Shown here: positions 9,744 to 20,205 of the stretch, one piece after another | Numbering within the stretch: the first letter of the stretch is position 1 | Layout: each line of letters begins with the position of its first letter | DNA from: Hydractinia symbiolongicarpus | Lineage: Eukaryota > Cnidaria > Hydrozoa > Anthoathecata > Hydractiniidae | NCBI RefSeq assembly: GCF_029227915.1 | Contig: NC_079880.1 | Location: 15,454,001 to 15,518,000 of the forward strand | Length of the DNA: 64,000 nt | Direction of reading: 5' to 3' | Made by a program: the position numbers and the translations under genes | The notes under the pieces: generated by a model | Told to the model about the DNA's origin: nothing | The model's input: the letters and a program-made list of their open reading frames with translations, nothing else | The model's database searches: none

Positions 9744-11780
9744 CTATTTGCACGCCTTGCACTTCTTGTTGAAGCAGTCTTCATTACACTTATGCTTACA
9801 AGGCTCTCCTGGAGCGTATAGCTCTAGCTTTGGATTCAGTCGTAGAGACTTGTTCAAGACGTAGCGCATCGATACGCCTAGAATGCTTACTGCGTCTTTC
9901 AAAATGTCTATCTCGTCGTCGTAGTACTGCAACCTCGTGTTGTCCACAGCTTCGATGAAAGGTTCCACGTCGGCTAGATTGTACTCACGCAACCAGTCCA
10001 TCATGGTGACGCAGCCTCGCTTGTAAAACTCTGCACGGAATGTTTCGTACTCATCAAGAGAGAGGGTGTTTTTACCAATAAGACTGCTATAGAAGTGTTC
10101 GTGCTCCACGGGGCCGACGTGGTTTAGCTTGTCATAGCTCGTCAGCCACTTGTAGGGGAACACCAGCTTTTCGAGCTTGCAATCCAGAGACTTGCACCAT
10201 AGGTCATAGCTCATAACAGGAGAGAGAAAATTTTTGATATCGAGAAATTTGAACCACGAGGCCGTAAAGAACATGTAGTTGTTATCTTTCTTCGCCACGT
10301 TGATCTTATCGCTATCGTCTTTGGCAATTTGATCGACAAAGTACCGCTTGATGATGTTCAGGTCATAATTGCCACTGTTGAAGCCGATCACGGCCACTTG
10401 GTTTACCCACTCGTTCCATGCCTTCTGAATCTTATCTGGAAGCATGTCAAAATCATCGGGTCTCGGGTACATTCTCTCCACCTCTTTCACGATGAGGGCG
10501 TGTCTCTTTTCGAGCTGCTCCACAAACTGTTTAATCAAGATCTTGGGATCATCGTGCTCCAAGAACGTTGGATCTCCGTTCAGACTATCGTGAATGGCGA
10601 CGCTGACCGGCACATGCTCCGAGATGTATGTTAGATCTGATGTTTGCCGCTGGTGTAAAGGTGCTAGGAGGGCCTCGAAATCAAACACGATGTAGTAAGG
10701 GTAGGGTCGAAATTCTTTCTTGAAGTACCTCTTGGCTTTGGGTGGGCTCTCACACTCCCACACTGTCACAAGGTTGTAGCCAAGTTTTCGGATGCCTTCC
10801 TCCTTTGATTTGGTGGCCGTATATCGATTTTTGTTTGTTCCTTGGCAGGGGCATCCGTGCCACTTGCAGCCGTGGTACTCGTAGACTGTCTTAGTCTCTG
10901 GCTCATAGCCGTCTACCTTGTAGACTTGGTTTTCCTTTTTACCATAGCGTATGACTCGTTCTCCTCCATGCCCACAGAGTGCGTGATGAATGTGTCTTCC
11001 AGTTTCCCTCGATATGTGCTCGAGCCATTTACAAGCGTCATAGCTAAAGCCCTCACCGTAAAAGACCTTCTCTGACTTGCTAGGCATGCGCTTGACCTTC
11101 TTGCCTTTGCAGATGATGGTCGGCTTTTTTCCCTCGCACTTGTTCTTTTTATGCCTTGTTAGGTTTTCAACTCTGGTGAATCGCTGTTTGCAGGCTTCGC
11201 ATTCCCAGTGTTGTGTTAAAGCATCTATCTTTTTAATGTAGAAACAGTGCCCATCCAACATGCCGAGGTTGATCGTGTCTAAATCTTTTTTGTATTGATT
11301 CTGACCGTACACGAGTCTCCATGGCGCTTTCTCAGAGTTGGTCTTGGGTTCAAAGACTCTGATATTGATCTTGAAACGCTTCGCTATGCCCTCGAAGTCA
11401 ACGAGATTCGTAGCACGTACTTCTTCCCTCTTTAGTTTAGGATTCTCGTAGTACTCGCGTGCTATTGTGAGAGCTGGTCTCGTGACACGTTTCTCGCGCT
11501 GCTTTCGCTCTTCGCGTGAGTGTACGACCAGGTATCTCCAAACACACAAATTGTCGGTTCTTTCATCCTCCTTGTCAAGGCTGTAGATGCACCTCTTTTT
11601 TCGCAACCAGTCTGGTAAAGGTCCACAGCCTAACAAGGACTCCCTTGTGGAGATGATCTTAACCTGTACATGCTGGAAGACTATTTTCCATTCGTACGAT
11701 CCTTGGGTCTCGATTGTTCTTTCTGGTGGCAAGTACGCCTTCCCCCAAAACTCATGATCTCCTAGATCTAATCGCTGCAT
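9744..11780 (-). CDS. DNA polymerase B, N-terminal part: peptidase-like domain, zinc finger, nuclease module, exonuclease (copy A)
   Basis: 678 residues ending at a TAG inside a Cys-rich linker. Residues 1-190 carry a Cys in DNLCVWRYLVV and a His in DGHCFYIKKIDAL, a spacing also found in the family-2 polymerase. A C2H2-type finger follows (CEACKQRF...HKKNKC). The next module (FSYDACKWLEHIS, HALCGHGGERVIRYG, VDGYEPETKTVYEYHGC) resembles Vsr/PD-(D/E)XK nucleases. Exonuclease motifs are FDFEALL (Exo I), GFNSGNYDLN (Exo II) and YNLADVEPF (Exo III-like). It replicates the element by protein priming, by analogy with the family. Only the premature TAG breaks it before the LINE. Confidence 0.8.
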   Translation of the reverse strand: MQRLDLGDHEFWGKAYLPPERTIETQGSYEWKIVFQHVQVKIISTRESLLGCGPLPDWLRKKRCIYSLDKEDERTDNLCVWRYLVVHSREERKQREKRVTRPALTIAREYYENPKLKREEVRATNLVDFEGIAKRFKINIRVFEPKTNSEKAPWRLVYGQNQYKKDLDTINLGMLDGHCFYIKKIDALTQHWECEACKQRFTRVENLTRHKKNKCEGKKPTIICKGKKVKRMPSKSEKVFYGEGFSYDACKWLEHISRETGRHIHHALCGHGGERVIRYGKKENQVYKVDGYEPETKTVYEYHGCKWHGCPCQGTNKNRYTATKSKEEGIRKLGYNLVTVWECESPPKAKRYFKKEFRPYPYYIVFDFEALLAPLHQRQTSDLTYISEHVPVSVAIHDSLNGDPTFLEHDDPKILIKQFVEQLEKRHALIVKEVERMYPRPDDFDMLPDKIQKAWNEWVNQVAVIGFNSGNYDLNIIKRYFVDQIAKDDSDKINVAKKDNNYMFFTASWFKFLDIKNFLSPVMSYDLWCKSLDCKLEKLVFPYKWLTSYDKLNHVGPVEHEHFYSSLIGKNTLSLDEYETFRAEFYKRGCVTMMDWLREYNLADVEPFIEAVDNTRLQYYDDEIDILKDAVSILGVSMRYVLNKSLRLNPKLELYAPGEPCKHKCNEDCFNKKCKACK

Positions 11781-11837
11781 TTCACATTTTTCGATAAAGG
11801 CTTCGATGTCAGCTAGGCTCGTAAGTGATACTTCGCT

Positions 11838-12350
11838 TCACTTGGTTTTGTGATACGGAGCCGTGCCACCCCCTGCTTCGTAGATGGTGCAAGCAAAACT
11901 GTAGACTACCTTAACTCTCATATCTATGTAGGGCGTAACTTTTCGCATGATGGCCTCCGCCAGTGGCTGATTAAGGTTCTTGTTGAACCGCCATGTCTTG
12001 ACACGATTTCCGTCTTCCAACATCTGTGTGTCATTTTCATCAAAAATGTGCTGAATGTCTTCGACGCCTGCCGATCGGTTTTTCTCTTTCGGGAACATGT
12101 GTTTGATGTCTTCGACTCCGCTGTATTCGTTTTGTATGTCTCCAGCATCGTAAAAGTCCTCTCGCGCTTCCCTCTGGATTTCATCGTGCAGCGTTGGCCT
12201 TCCAGCAATTTGTTCCCTCGCCCTGTTATAATAATGTCTAACAGTGTCTCGCACGCTCTGTAGTCGACCTGCAAGAGCATCGCGAGTTGCTGCTACTGGC
12301 GCTGATATAGCGTTATATATTTTACTAATTGCATTCTTGAACCAAGTCAT
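11838..12350 (-). CDS. Terminal gene next to the TIR; N-terminal module related to family-2 PolB
   Basis: 170 residues starting MTWFKNAISKIYNAIS. The motif TLHDEIQREAREDF (residues 53-66) and the VKVVYS segment near residue 149 match the N-terminus of the family-2 polymerase (TLHDEVEQEANKDY, VKVQLS). A domain separate here is therefore fused to PolB there. It lies 57 bp upstream of polB on the same strand. The start follows CTATAATAAATAGAA. The first 40 or so residues lie in terminal-repeat sequence homologous to the left end of copy B (MDYFRNAISK). Function unknown; a terminal protein or structural role is possible. Confidence 0.6.
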   Translation of the reverse strand: MTWFKNAISKIYNAISAPVAATRDALAGRLQSVRDTVRHYYNRAREQIAGRPTLHDEIQREAREDFYDAGDIQNEYSGVEDIKHMFPKEKNRSAGVEDIQHIFDENDTQMLEDGNRVKTWRFNKNLNQPLAEAIMRKVTPYIDMRVKVVYSFACTIYEAGGGTAPYHKTK

Positions 12351-12421
12351 TTCTATTTATTATAGGTACATTCAGACTTCAACTAACAACGGTCGCAATT
12401 TGAGTAGGGAATTTCCCTACT
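12345..12421. repeat. Right terminal inverted repeat of Polinton copy A, with palindromic tip
   Basis: Read inward it starts AGTAGGGAAATTCCCTACT and is homologous, in inverse orientation, to the left end of copy B at 55610. A 27-nt palindrome (12399-12425, 13-bp arms TTTGAGTAGGGAA) covers the tip. Homology continues past the start codon of the terminal gene. Polinton ends usually begin AG. The left end of A is outside the window, so a target duplication cannot be tested. Confidence 0.6.
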
Positions 12422-12589
12422 CAAAACGTTGATGTCAGCAGTTTTGTCGAGTGCCGTCATGATGTCACGTGTTTACTCATTTGAGGTATGATGAAATCTG
12501 TGACGTCACAGCTTTTTTAGGGGTCGAAAAGCAGCGTTTTTTAATAGGGCTTTGACCGTCGAAAACCTAAACTGTACTTTAATTACCTC

Positions 12590-15360
12590 CCTACTCTAGC
12601 TACGTTAAAAGTTTGGTAAATTACAGAACGATTTGATGGACGATGTTTTACAGACTTTATCAAAGAAAATGGTGAAGAACATAATCCACTTTGCAAAAGT
12701 CGCAGACAGACAGAGCTGGCGTATTATTATAGAGACTAGTGGATAATCCACTGAAGCAGGATAAAAATGAAAAAGAAGCGTATTTGAATTTTGATGCCCG
12801 CAGTAATTCACCCACAAAAAATATTATAACCTTGTATATGCGTTGCTTCTATTGTGTAGAGCTTAAACTGCTGATCAAGAAAATGTATATGACCATGTGG
12901 TTTTGATGAACGGTTAATGAGATATAAGGGTTTAAAAATTTTGGTGACGTCAGCAAAACTTGTCAAAAACAAAAAAATTGTTTTTGGAAATTTATTTACA
13001 TGTTGCCTTTATTGTATAGATCTTGAAACGCTGATCAAGAAAATGTATAGGATCATGTATCTTTGACGAACGGTTGAAGAGATATTAGGGTTTGAATGTT
13101 TTTTGATGACGTCATCAGCCCGTCCATTCCGAAACGGATTCGGAGATCCAGGTTTGGGAAAATTACCCAAATTGGTCCTAGGTGGTCCCTAGTTACTTAC
13201 GCGGTGAAAAATCATTGACGTCACCACCTCGTTTCCAAGTTATTTGGCCTCAAAGTTTTAGGTGCACTGTAATAGTTTCATCAATTTAATATAGGATATT
13301 GACGTTAAAGTAGTGTTATTGACGTCGCACCGTAACGTCAGAAAATTTAACATGTTAGACATGCATTTTTCGGTTACTTCGAAGAAAATGTCGGTAAGAT
13401 CAAAGGAAAATGATCACTTCCACTTTGCCTGTCACAGAGACACGGAACTGGCGTATTATTATATAGACTAGTCGATAAGGCCCGTGGAAAAATCCACTTA
13501 GGCAGAAGGACAATGGAAAAATAGGTTGTTTTAGATATTTTGCTGACGTCAGCAGTGCAATTACAAAAATATTTTTTCAGAAATTTGTATACCTGCTGCC
13601 TTCATTGTATAGGTCTTGAAACGCTGATCAAGAAAATGTATAGGATTGCGTATTTTTGACAAACGGTTGCAGAGATATTAGGGTTTGAAGGCTTTTTGGT
13701 GACGTCATCAACCCGTCCATTCCGAAACGGATTCGGGGACCCAGGTTTGGGAAACTTACAAAAATTGGTCCCAGGTGGTCCCTAGTTACCTACGCAGGAG
13801 ATTACGTCAGTTATTACCACCCGTTTCCAAGTTATTTAGCCTTAAATTTGAAAGTGCAATGCAATGGCTTCACTAATCTTAATATACTTTCCTTTGACGT
13901 CAATATTGCTTTAACGTCAAAGTTTGGTAATTTACAGAACAAATTTATAGACGATGTTTTATAGACTTTATCAAAGAAATTTTATCCACTTTGCAAAAGT
14001 CACAGACAGACAGACAGACAGAACTGGCGTATTATTATATAGACTAGTTGATAAAGCCCGTGGAAAAATCCACTAAAGCAGGATAAAAATTTTGATGTTA
14101 ATGAGATATAAGAATTTAAAGATTTTGCTGACGTCAGCAATGGCCCCGTCAAAACCGATAAATTTTTTTTAGAAATTTGTATACCTGTTGCCCTTATCGT
14201 ATAGATCTCGAAACGCTGATCAAGAAAATGTATAGGATTATGTACTTTTGACAAACGGTTGCAGAGATATTAGGGTTTAAAGGTTTTTTGATGACGTCAT
14301 CAACCCACCCATTCCGAAACGGATTTGGGGACCCAGGTTTGGAAAACTTACCCAAATTGGTCCTAGGTGGTCCCTAGTTACCCACGCAGGAGATGACGTC
14401 AATTATTTCCACCCGTTTCCAAGTTATTAAGCCTTAAATTTAAAAGTGCAATGCAATGGCTTCACTAATCTTAATATACTTTCCTTTGACGTCAATATTG
14501 CTTTAACGTCAAAGTTTGCTAATTTACAGAACAAATTTATAGGCGATGTTTTATAGACTTTATCAAAGAAATTTTATCCACTTTGCAAAAGTCACAGACA
14601 GAAGCTCCGTATTATTATAAGAGACTAGTCGATAAAGACCCGTGGAGAAATCCACTTAGGCAATAGGACATTGAAAATGTTGGTTTGCTGTCGTCAGCAT
14701 TGCGAATCCAAAAAAAAAAAAAAAAAATTGGCGAAATTTAGTTTATTCGTTGCCTGTAACGTGTAGAGGTTGAAACGCTGATCAAAATAATATAGGATCA
14801 TAAATTTTCTACGAACAACAAAAGACATAAAAGGGTTTTAAAATTTTGCTGACGTCAGCAATGGCCCGTTAAAACGCGAAAAAAAATTTTCAGAAATTTA
14901 TATCCCTGTTACCTTCATCGTATAGACCTTGAAACGATGATCAAGAAAATGTATAGGATCATATATCTTTGACAAACGGTTGCAGAGATATTAGGGTTTA
15001 AAGATTTTTTGATGACGTCATCAACCCGTCCATTCCAAAACGGATTCGGGGACCCAGGTTTGGGAAACTTACCCAAATTGGTCCAAGGTGGTCCCTAGTT
15101 ACCCACGCGGTGAAAAATCATTGACGTCACCAACTCGTTTCCAAGTTATTTAGCCTCAAAGTTTTAGGTGCACTGTAATGGCTTCATTAATTTAATATAG
15201 GATATTGACGTTAAAGTGGTGTTATTGACGTCGCTCCGTAACGTCAGAATATTTACCATATTAGACATGCATATTTCGGCAACATCAAAGGAAAATGAAC
15301 ACATCCACTTTGCCTGTCACAGAGACACGGAACTGGCGTATTATTATATAGATTATAACC
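12590..15360. repeat. Tandem array of four diverged ~600-bp units rich in GACGTC
   Basis: A landmark containing GACGTCATCA and CATTCC-AAACGGATT recurs at about 13104, 13702, 14292 and 15012. Each unit also holds a CTGATCAAGAAAATGTATAG box, an AGATATTAGGGTTT box, a GGTGGTCCCTAGTTAC box and ends near GCGTATTATTATATAGA. At least 15 GACGTC cores are present. No coding potential. A reverse-complement copy of one unit is at 51388-51810. The CTAGT-like unit ends could suggest a non-autonomous Helitron or SINE-like origin, but this is not established. Confidence 0.75.
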
Positions 15361-15690
15361 AGTATAGAAAGTGTTGCGGAGAGGTTGCCAAGGCAAAGGC
15401 ATTAAGTACGGCACGGCAAAGGCAGGCAAGGAAATAGGAAGAGGAATCAGCAGGGGTAGGCAAGGCATGGGAGGCACAGGCAAGGGCATAGTTAGGCAGG
15501 CACCAGAAGAGGCAAAGGCATTAAGCACGGCAAGGAAAGGGCACGGCAAAGGCAGGCAAGGAAACAGAAATCAGCAAGGCAAGGCATGGAAGGCACAGGC
15601 ACAGGCAATAGTAGGCAGGCAACAGAAAAGGCATAGGAAGGGTAGGCAAAGGCACGGTAAGTGCTGGCAAGGCAAGGCAGGCACCTTAAT
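15361..15690. repeat. Purine-rich GGCAAGG minisatellite
   Basis: Irregular repeats of AGGCAAGG / GGCACGGCAAAGG with longer blocks (AGGCAAAGGCATTAAG) at 15390 and 15510. Frames through it in both directions are composed of repeat translation only. Confidence 0.8.
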
Positions 15691-17234
15691 ATAGAAAATC
15701 TCTCCCGCTACAACTCAAAGATTTTTAGTAAACCGATTTTTAGTAAACCTTGTCCCTAGGGACATGTGGCGCGTAAGCAGCTATCAACTTGGTGAAATAT
15801 GAAAAATGCCCCGGAAAAGGGGTTGAAACTGAGTTCCATCGCCGGTCTTATTTTGACTATAAATATATATATATATATATATTGGGAAATGATGTAGAAC
15901 TTAATGATGTAGAACTTATTACATTTTCTAAACAGGAATTTTTTTTTGCTTTTCTGAAAGTCGTTCTGATTGAACCAAAAAAGTTAATGTGATAAATATA
16001 TATATTTGAAGATTTTCAGTATATACGTGTTGACGATTGCACAAGAACCGCTTGTCAGAATTTAAAACGTCTCAATAAAAAATATAGATGTCAATATAGT
16101 AATAATTTCCATTTGTCACTTAATCCACACTGGTGATGCTCACCGACAGGGTTAAAAAAAGTTGATTTCCTGCCCTACAATGTGGCAATGTCTAATAAAC
16201 CACTTTTTTGTGATGTTCCAACATTATATATAGCTACAATCATCCACAAAAATATGGCTCTCACCCCTTCTACTATGACATTCAATGTTATAAAGTTCCC
16301 AACTTGACCTCTATAAAACATTGATCGCAAGTGAATCTGTTAGAATATAGAGGTATGTACTTTTGCTGATTTCGCTAAACATTTTTGTCTAAAATTGGAC
16401 GATTGTGGATTGTGGCTAGAGCAAGCTATGTAATGGGACATTCCTAATCAGGAGTAGAATTATATCACTTACTGTGTCATAGTATAGGTAGTGTATGGTA
16501 GCTACCTGATAGAAAATATGTCGAAAATAATTTTCTATGCTAGCTTGTGTAGCTGATTTTATAGGTAAAGTAGCTAATTTTATGCTAGCTTTGTAGCTAG
16601 TTTTATGCTAGCTGTATATGTTATATGTTTGCTCTATTTTATGCCAGCTAGCTTAAAAAGTCTTAAAAATCTTTAAATCTATTTAAGTTCTATTATTATT
16701 TCAGCTCAGTCGGTAGTTTTATGCTAGCTAGCCTTAGGTGTAAGTGAGAATAAGAAAGGGTTCGTTACATGTAAAAAATAGTTAGCCTTTCTTCCTTTTC
16801 TTGAACAATACGATATAGCTTTAGATTAACGAAAGTTTGAGTTTTAACAAACAACAAACACTCCTTCGCCGTGCTATAAACAAGTTGTCTCGCTTACTAA
16901 AAAATGTACTTGAGAATGACCATATTAAATTGCTGGATTACTGTGATCCTTTGGACGAAATTTTAATATTTCCATAGTAACCATGATAATTTGGATGTAT
17001 AGGGACGAAATCCTATATACTCTCCACCGTACTTACATTTCCTTTATATTTGGCTTATATAATGAGGAAATAGGCTCCGCTACGCTCCGTGCGCTGACGC
17101 GCACTCCGCTTCTCTCCGCAATAAATAATATTTTTTTTTTCTCCTTTGAGGTTTCTATTACATATTGCTTTTTTATCCACCTTCTCCACATCTGTCTGGT
17201 AAGAACGAAAACTAGAATAAAATAAGGAAACAAT
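15691..17234. other. Non-coding stretch with AT microsatellite and GCTAGC-rich segment
   Basis: No gene seen. It contains (TA)n at about 15861-15882, a 16500-16740 segment with repeated TTTTATGCTAGCT words, and AT-rich unique DNA. Confidence 0.5.
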
Positions 17235-17660
17235 TTGTATGGCATGCAAAACATGCAGGGGATTACAACACTGACACAAAAGGCAAATCATCAAAGTTTC
17301 AAGAAAAGACTCACTTTGTACGGCAGGATAAGCATGCAGGTCATTACAACACTGACATGAAAGCCAAGTCATCAAAATTTCAAGAAAAAACTCACTCTGT
17401 AGGACAGGCTAAACATGCAGGTCATTACAACACTTAGACAAAAGCCAAGTCATCAAAATTTCAAGAAGAACTCACTTTGTACGACAGGCTAAACATGCAG
17501 GTCATTACAACACTGACATGAAAGCCAAGTCATCAAAATTCCAAGAAAAAATATCACTTTGTATGACAGGCTAAACATGCAGGTCATTACAACACTGACA
17601 TGCAAGCTAAGTCTTCAAATATCAAGAAAGAAACTCTTTTATATGGTCATTACAACACTG
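17235..17660. repeat. 81-bp minisatellite, about 5 copies
   Basis: CATGCAGG words at 17252, 17333, 17414, 17494 and 17576 give a period of 80-82 bp. The unit includes CATTACAACACTGACA, AAGTCATCAAAATTTCAAG and CACTTTGTACGACAGGC. Units are contiguous with no unique spacers, so it is not CRISPR-like. Confidence 0.9.
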
Positions 17661-18669
17661 ACAAGCCCCAAGCCATTTTCAAAAAATTAAGAAACAGTTT
17701 TATATATTCAAACTTTGGCTACATAGCTAGCTAAACTTCTTATATATAATAAGAAATTGTTTCTTTATTTTGTTGTGATCGTTCATGCAAGGAAATTTTT
17801 CTATCCTAAACTATTTATAAAATTACCTTACCCTGTACGTACATTTACATAACATAAAATATATACAACTTTCCACTGCTACCTCTTTTCCCCCATCATT
17901 ATTGCCCACTGGACCATGTGCCCACAAATTAAACCATTGGCGCTCATAGCTCGCAATAGCTGATGGTATTCAACTTCGTACCCGGATTCCTTTTCTCTTT
18001 TAACTACCAAGGCACAAGAAAAAAGAGACAGAGTTCTGGAAGCGATGTTGTGAATGGGAGAACGAGACAATTTGCTGGTATTAAAACAATGGACTACCGC
18101 ACCACGCGTGTTTTGTTAAATATGTTACTCCCTGGGGGCTAACATTAGCACGTCCTTAACACTACTATGCAAAGGACACTATTGTAATTCCCGCCCCATA
18201 AGGGGCGGCTCTTAGTCCGCCAGGCGTGAATAAAAAACATTTTTTGCTGAGGGAAATCCTGCCTTTCGTGCTGTGCTACTTGATTTCGTGTAAACAAACT
18301 ACTTAAGTAGTACAGCTTCAAAGTAGCACAAACTTTAGAATAAACGAATAGAACCTTAGAAAAATTAATTTTGAAGCTGTACTTAAAGGCCAGTTTGGTG
18401 ACATCAAACTGTCATGGCGGCGACCATAGATTTGAGTGAGTATCACTGAGTAACTGACAATGTGATGATGACAGTGGTCTGGACGAATCTTTTAATGATG
18501 ACAACTTTATACATTCTTGCATTACATAGCTGTGAAAAACACTTTGTTGATAATGTTGATAGCTAGCTAGATACAGATACAGATATAGATAATCGTTTCT
18601 GGGAATGAAAGTTTACAAAAATTAAACTAAATAAATACAAGGAAGTATTAATAAACTATCACAACCAGC
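17661..18669. other. Non-coding host DNA left of the family-2 element
   Basis: No convincing gene. It has a GC hairpin at about 18189-18208 (CCGCCCC/GGGGCGG) and a spaced inverted repeat at about 18300-18395 (AGTACAGCTTCAAA near its reverse complement). It ends with AGGGGA at 18670-18675, the candidate target duplication of the next element. Confidence 0.4.
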
Positions 18670-18675
18670 AGGGGA

Positions 18676-18856
18676 GAGATAGGGAAATGTATGTTCTGGC
18701 ACAGTCGCGTGCGCGTACAACAGTGACGTCACAGCAACCCTCAGCAAAGTCAACAACAATCCCCTAATAGTCACCGCACCATCCAACACCCATTCCATAT
18801 TAATCTACATAGGACGTAGTATTCTTATCCTAAAATTATTCCCTAAAAATCAACAC
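18676..18856. repeat. Left TIR of the family-2 Polinton
   Basis: Nearly identical to the reverse complement of 35191-35372; I count about three differences beyond the first few bases (for example CTGGCAC versus CTGCCAC). It includes GTGACGTCAC, a CRE-like palindrome, at about 18723. It ends 24 bp before the polB start. Confidence 0.85.
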
Positions 18857-18862
18857 CAAAGC

Positions 18863-18879
18863 CTATAAAAGAAGGGGTC
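18863..18879 (+). promoter_or_regulatory. TATAAAAG box just before the polB start
   Basis: CCTATAAAAGAAGGGG lies immediately upstream of the ATG at 18880. The gene at the other end (start 35091) has TTCTATAAAAGAGAGA in the same place, although the two start regions are otherwise unrelated. A TATA box this close would imply a start codon at or near the 5' end of the transcript; alternatively it is an A-rich initiation context. Confidence 0.4.
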
Positions 18880-20205
18880 ATGAGTAATTATGCAAAATTC
18901 AAACGCGGGGTGATGGATCTTTATCGCAGGGTAGCAAATACAAGATCTACACTGCATGATGAAGTTGAACAGGAGGCCAACAAGGACTATCTACATGAAC
19001 AGCCGGGGCAAGATTTCACGCTCCAGGAGCATAAACATGCTATTCATAGAACTTTCCGGAGTTTCCGAATTTCTGGTATAGAAGGTGCCGACGTTGACGG
19101 ATATATCGGGATCGTGCGACCCGATGTGCGGACCCTAGTTGAGAGCCGGGCAGAAGATATGGGTTCGGTGAAGGTACAGCTGTCACTATGGCTATATTGG
19201 AGGAATCCAATAGAGGGAACCAAAGAGTATGAGGAGACCAATAAGGCTTTCCATAGTAATATGACCTCTGTATTCTCGGGTAGCAACGTAGATGACATAC
19301 TGGATACGATGTTTGCCCAGGTTAAAACACATGTAGAAAATCCGGCATTCCCAAAAAGTGGCTTTACAATCGGTCGAATACTACACCTTGATGTAGATTT
19401 CCATAAATTGAAACTAACAAGAGACTCATCGTACATCAAACTACCTAAATGGATAGCCTCCAAGAAGGCCATTATTAACCCGAAAAATGAGGATAACGAG
19501 TGTTTCAAATGGGCTATTATAGCATCACTCCATCATGAGGAGATAGTGAAGAACCCAAATAGAATTTCCCAGATGAAACCCTACGTAGGCCTTTATAATT
19601 GGGATGGTATAGAGTTCCCTACAAGTATCAATGATATATCAAGGTTTGAGAATAACAACAAGGAGATTGTGGTAAATGTCCTCTATATAGATGGAAAGAG
19701 GATCAATATCTTACGTCGATCGGTATACAACGGACGTAAGAAGCAGGTGAGTCTACTCCTCCTTACAGATGATAAAAAGAGACATTATGTAGCCGTCAAA
19801 AGTCTCTCGCGGCTCCTAGGTAGTGATACCTCAAAAAATACGGCAAAAATGCACTTTTGCCTAAACTGCCTAGAGGCTTTTCCAACAACCGAATCGAAGG
19901 GCAAATATTATAGGTACTGCATCGATAATGGGGCGGTCAAGATGACAATGCCAAGAGAGGCTGAAAAATGGTTATATAATAGGGATGGGCATAAACAATT
20001 CAGGGTACCCTTTGCTATCTATGCAGATTTCGAGAGTCTATTGATACGTGTGGAAGACATACCACAGAGGCCACCCAGAAGGGCCGGAAAACGAAAGCCG
20101 GTAAGACCTGTAACCCTACTACCAACGCCAGAGGCCATAAATATATTTGAGAAGCAAGAGCTGTCGAAAAATTGTCCGATTGTAATGGATGGAATTAAGG
20201 AATAA
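18880..20205 (+). pseudogene. Family-2 DNA polymerase B, N-terminal part
   Basis: 441 open residues. The terminal module (RRVANTRSTLHDEVEQEANKD) is related to the separate terminal gene of family 1. A globular domain follows with DNECFKWAIIASLHHEE (Cys near residue 209), then KKRHYVAVKSLSRLL (His near residue 308). Next is a CLNCLEAF finger and the first exonuclease motif FAIYADFESLL. There is no nuclease module between finger and exonuclease, unlike family 1. The frame leaves the polymerase at about 20190-20205 and the downstream parts follow in other frames, so the gene is dead. Confidence 0.8.

Noticed and set aside
15253-15694. Two ~100-codon frames in the GGCAAGG region
   Set aside because: Both are low-complexity translations of the minisatellite.
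17235-17660. CRISPR-like array
   Set aside because: Units are 80-82 bp tandem repeats without unique spacers, in a eukaryotic context.
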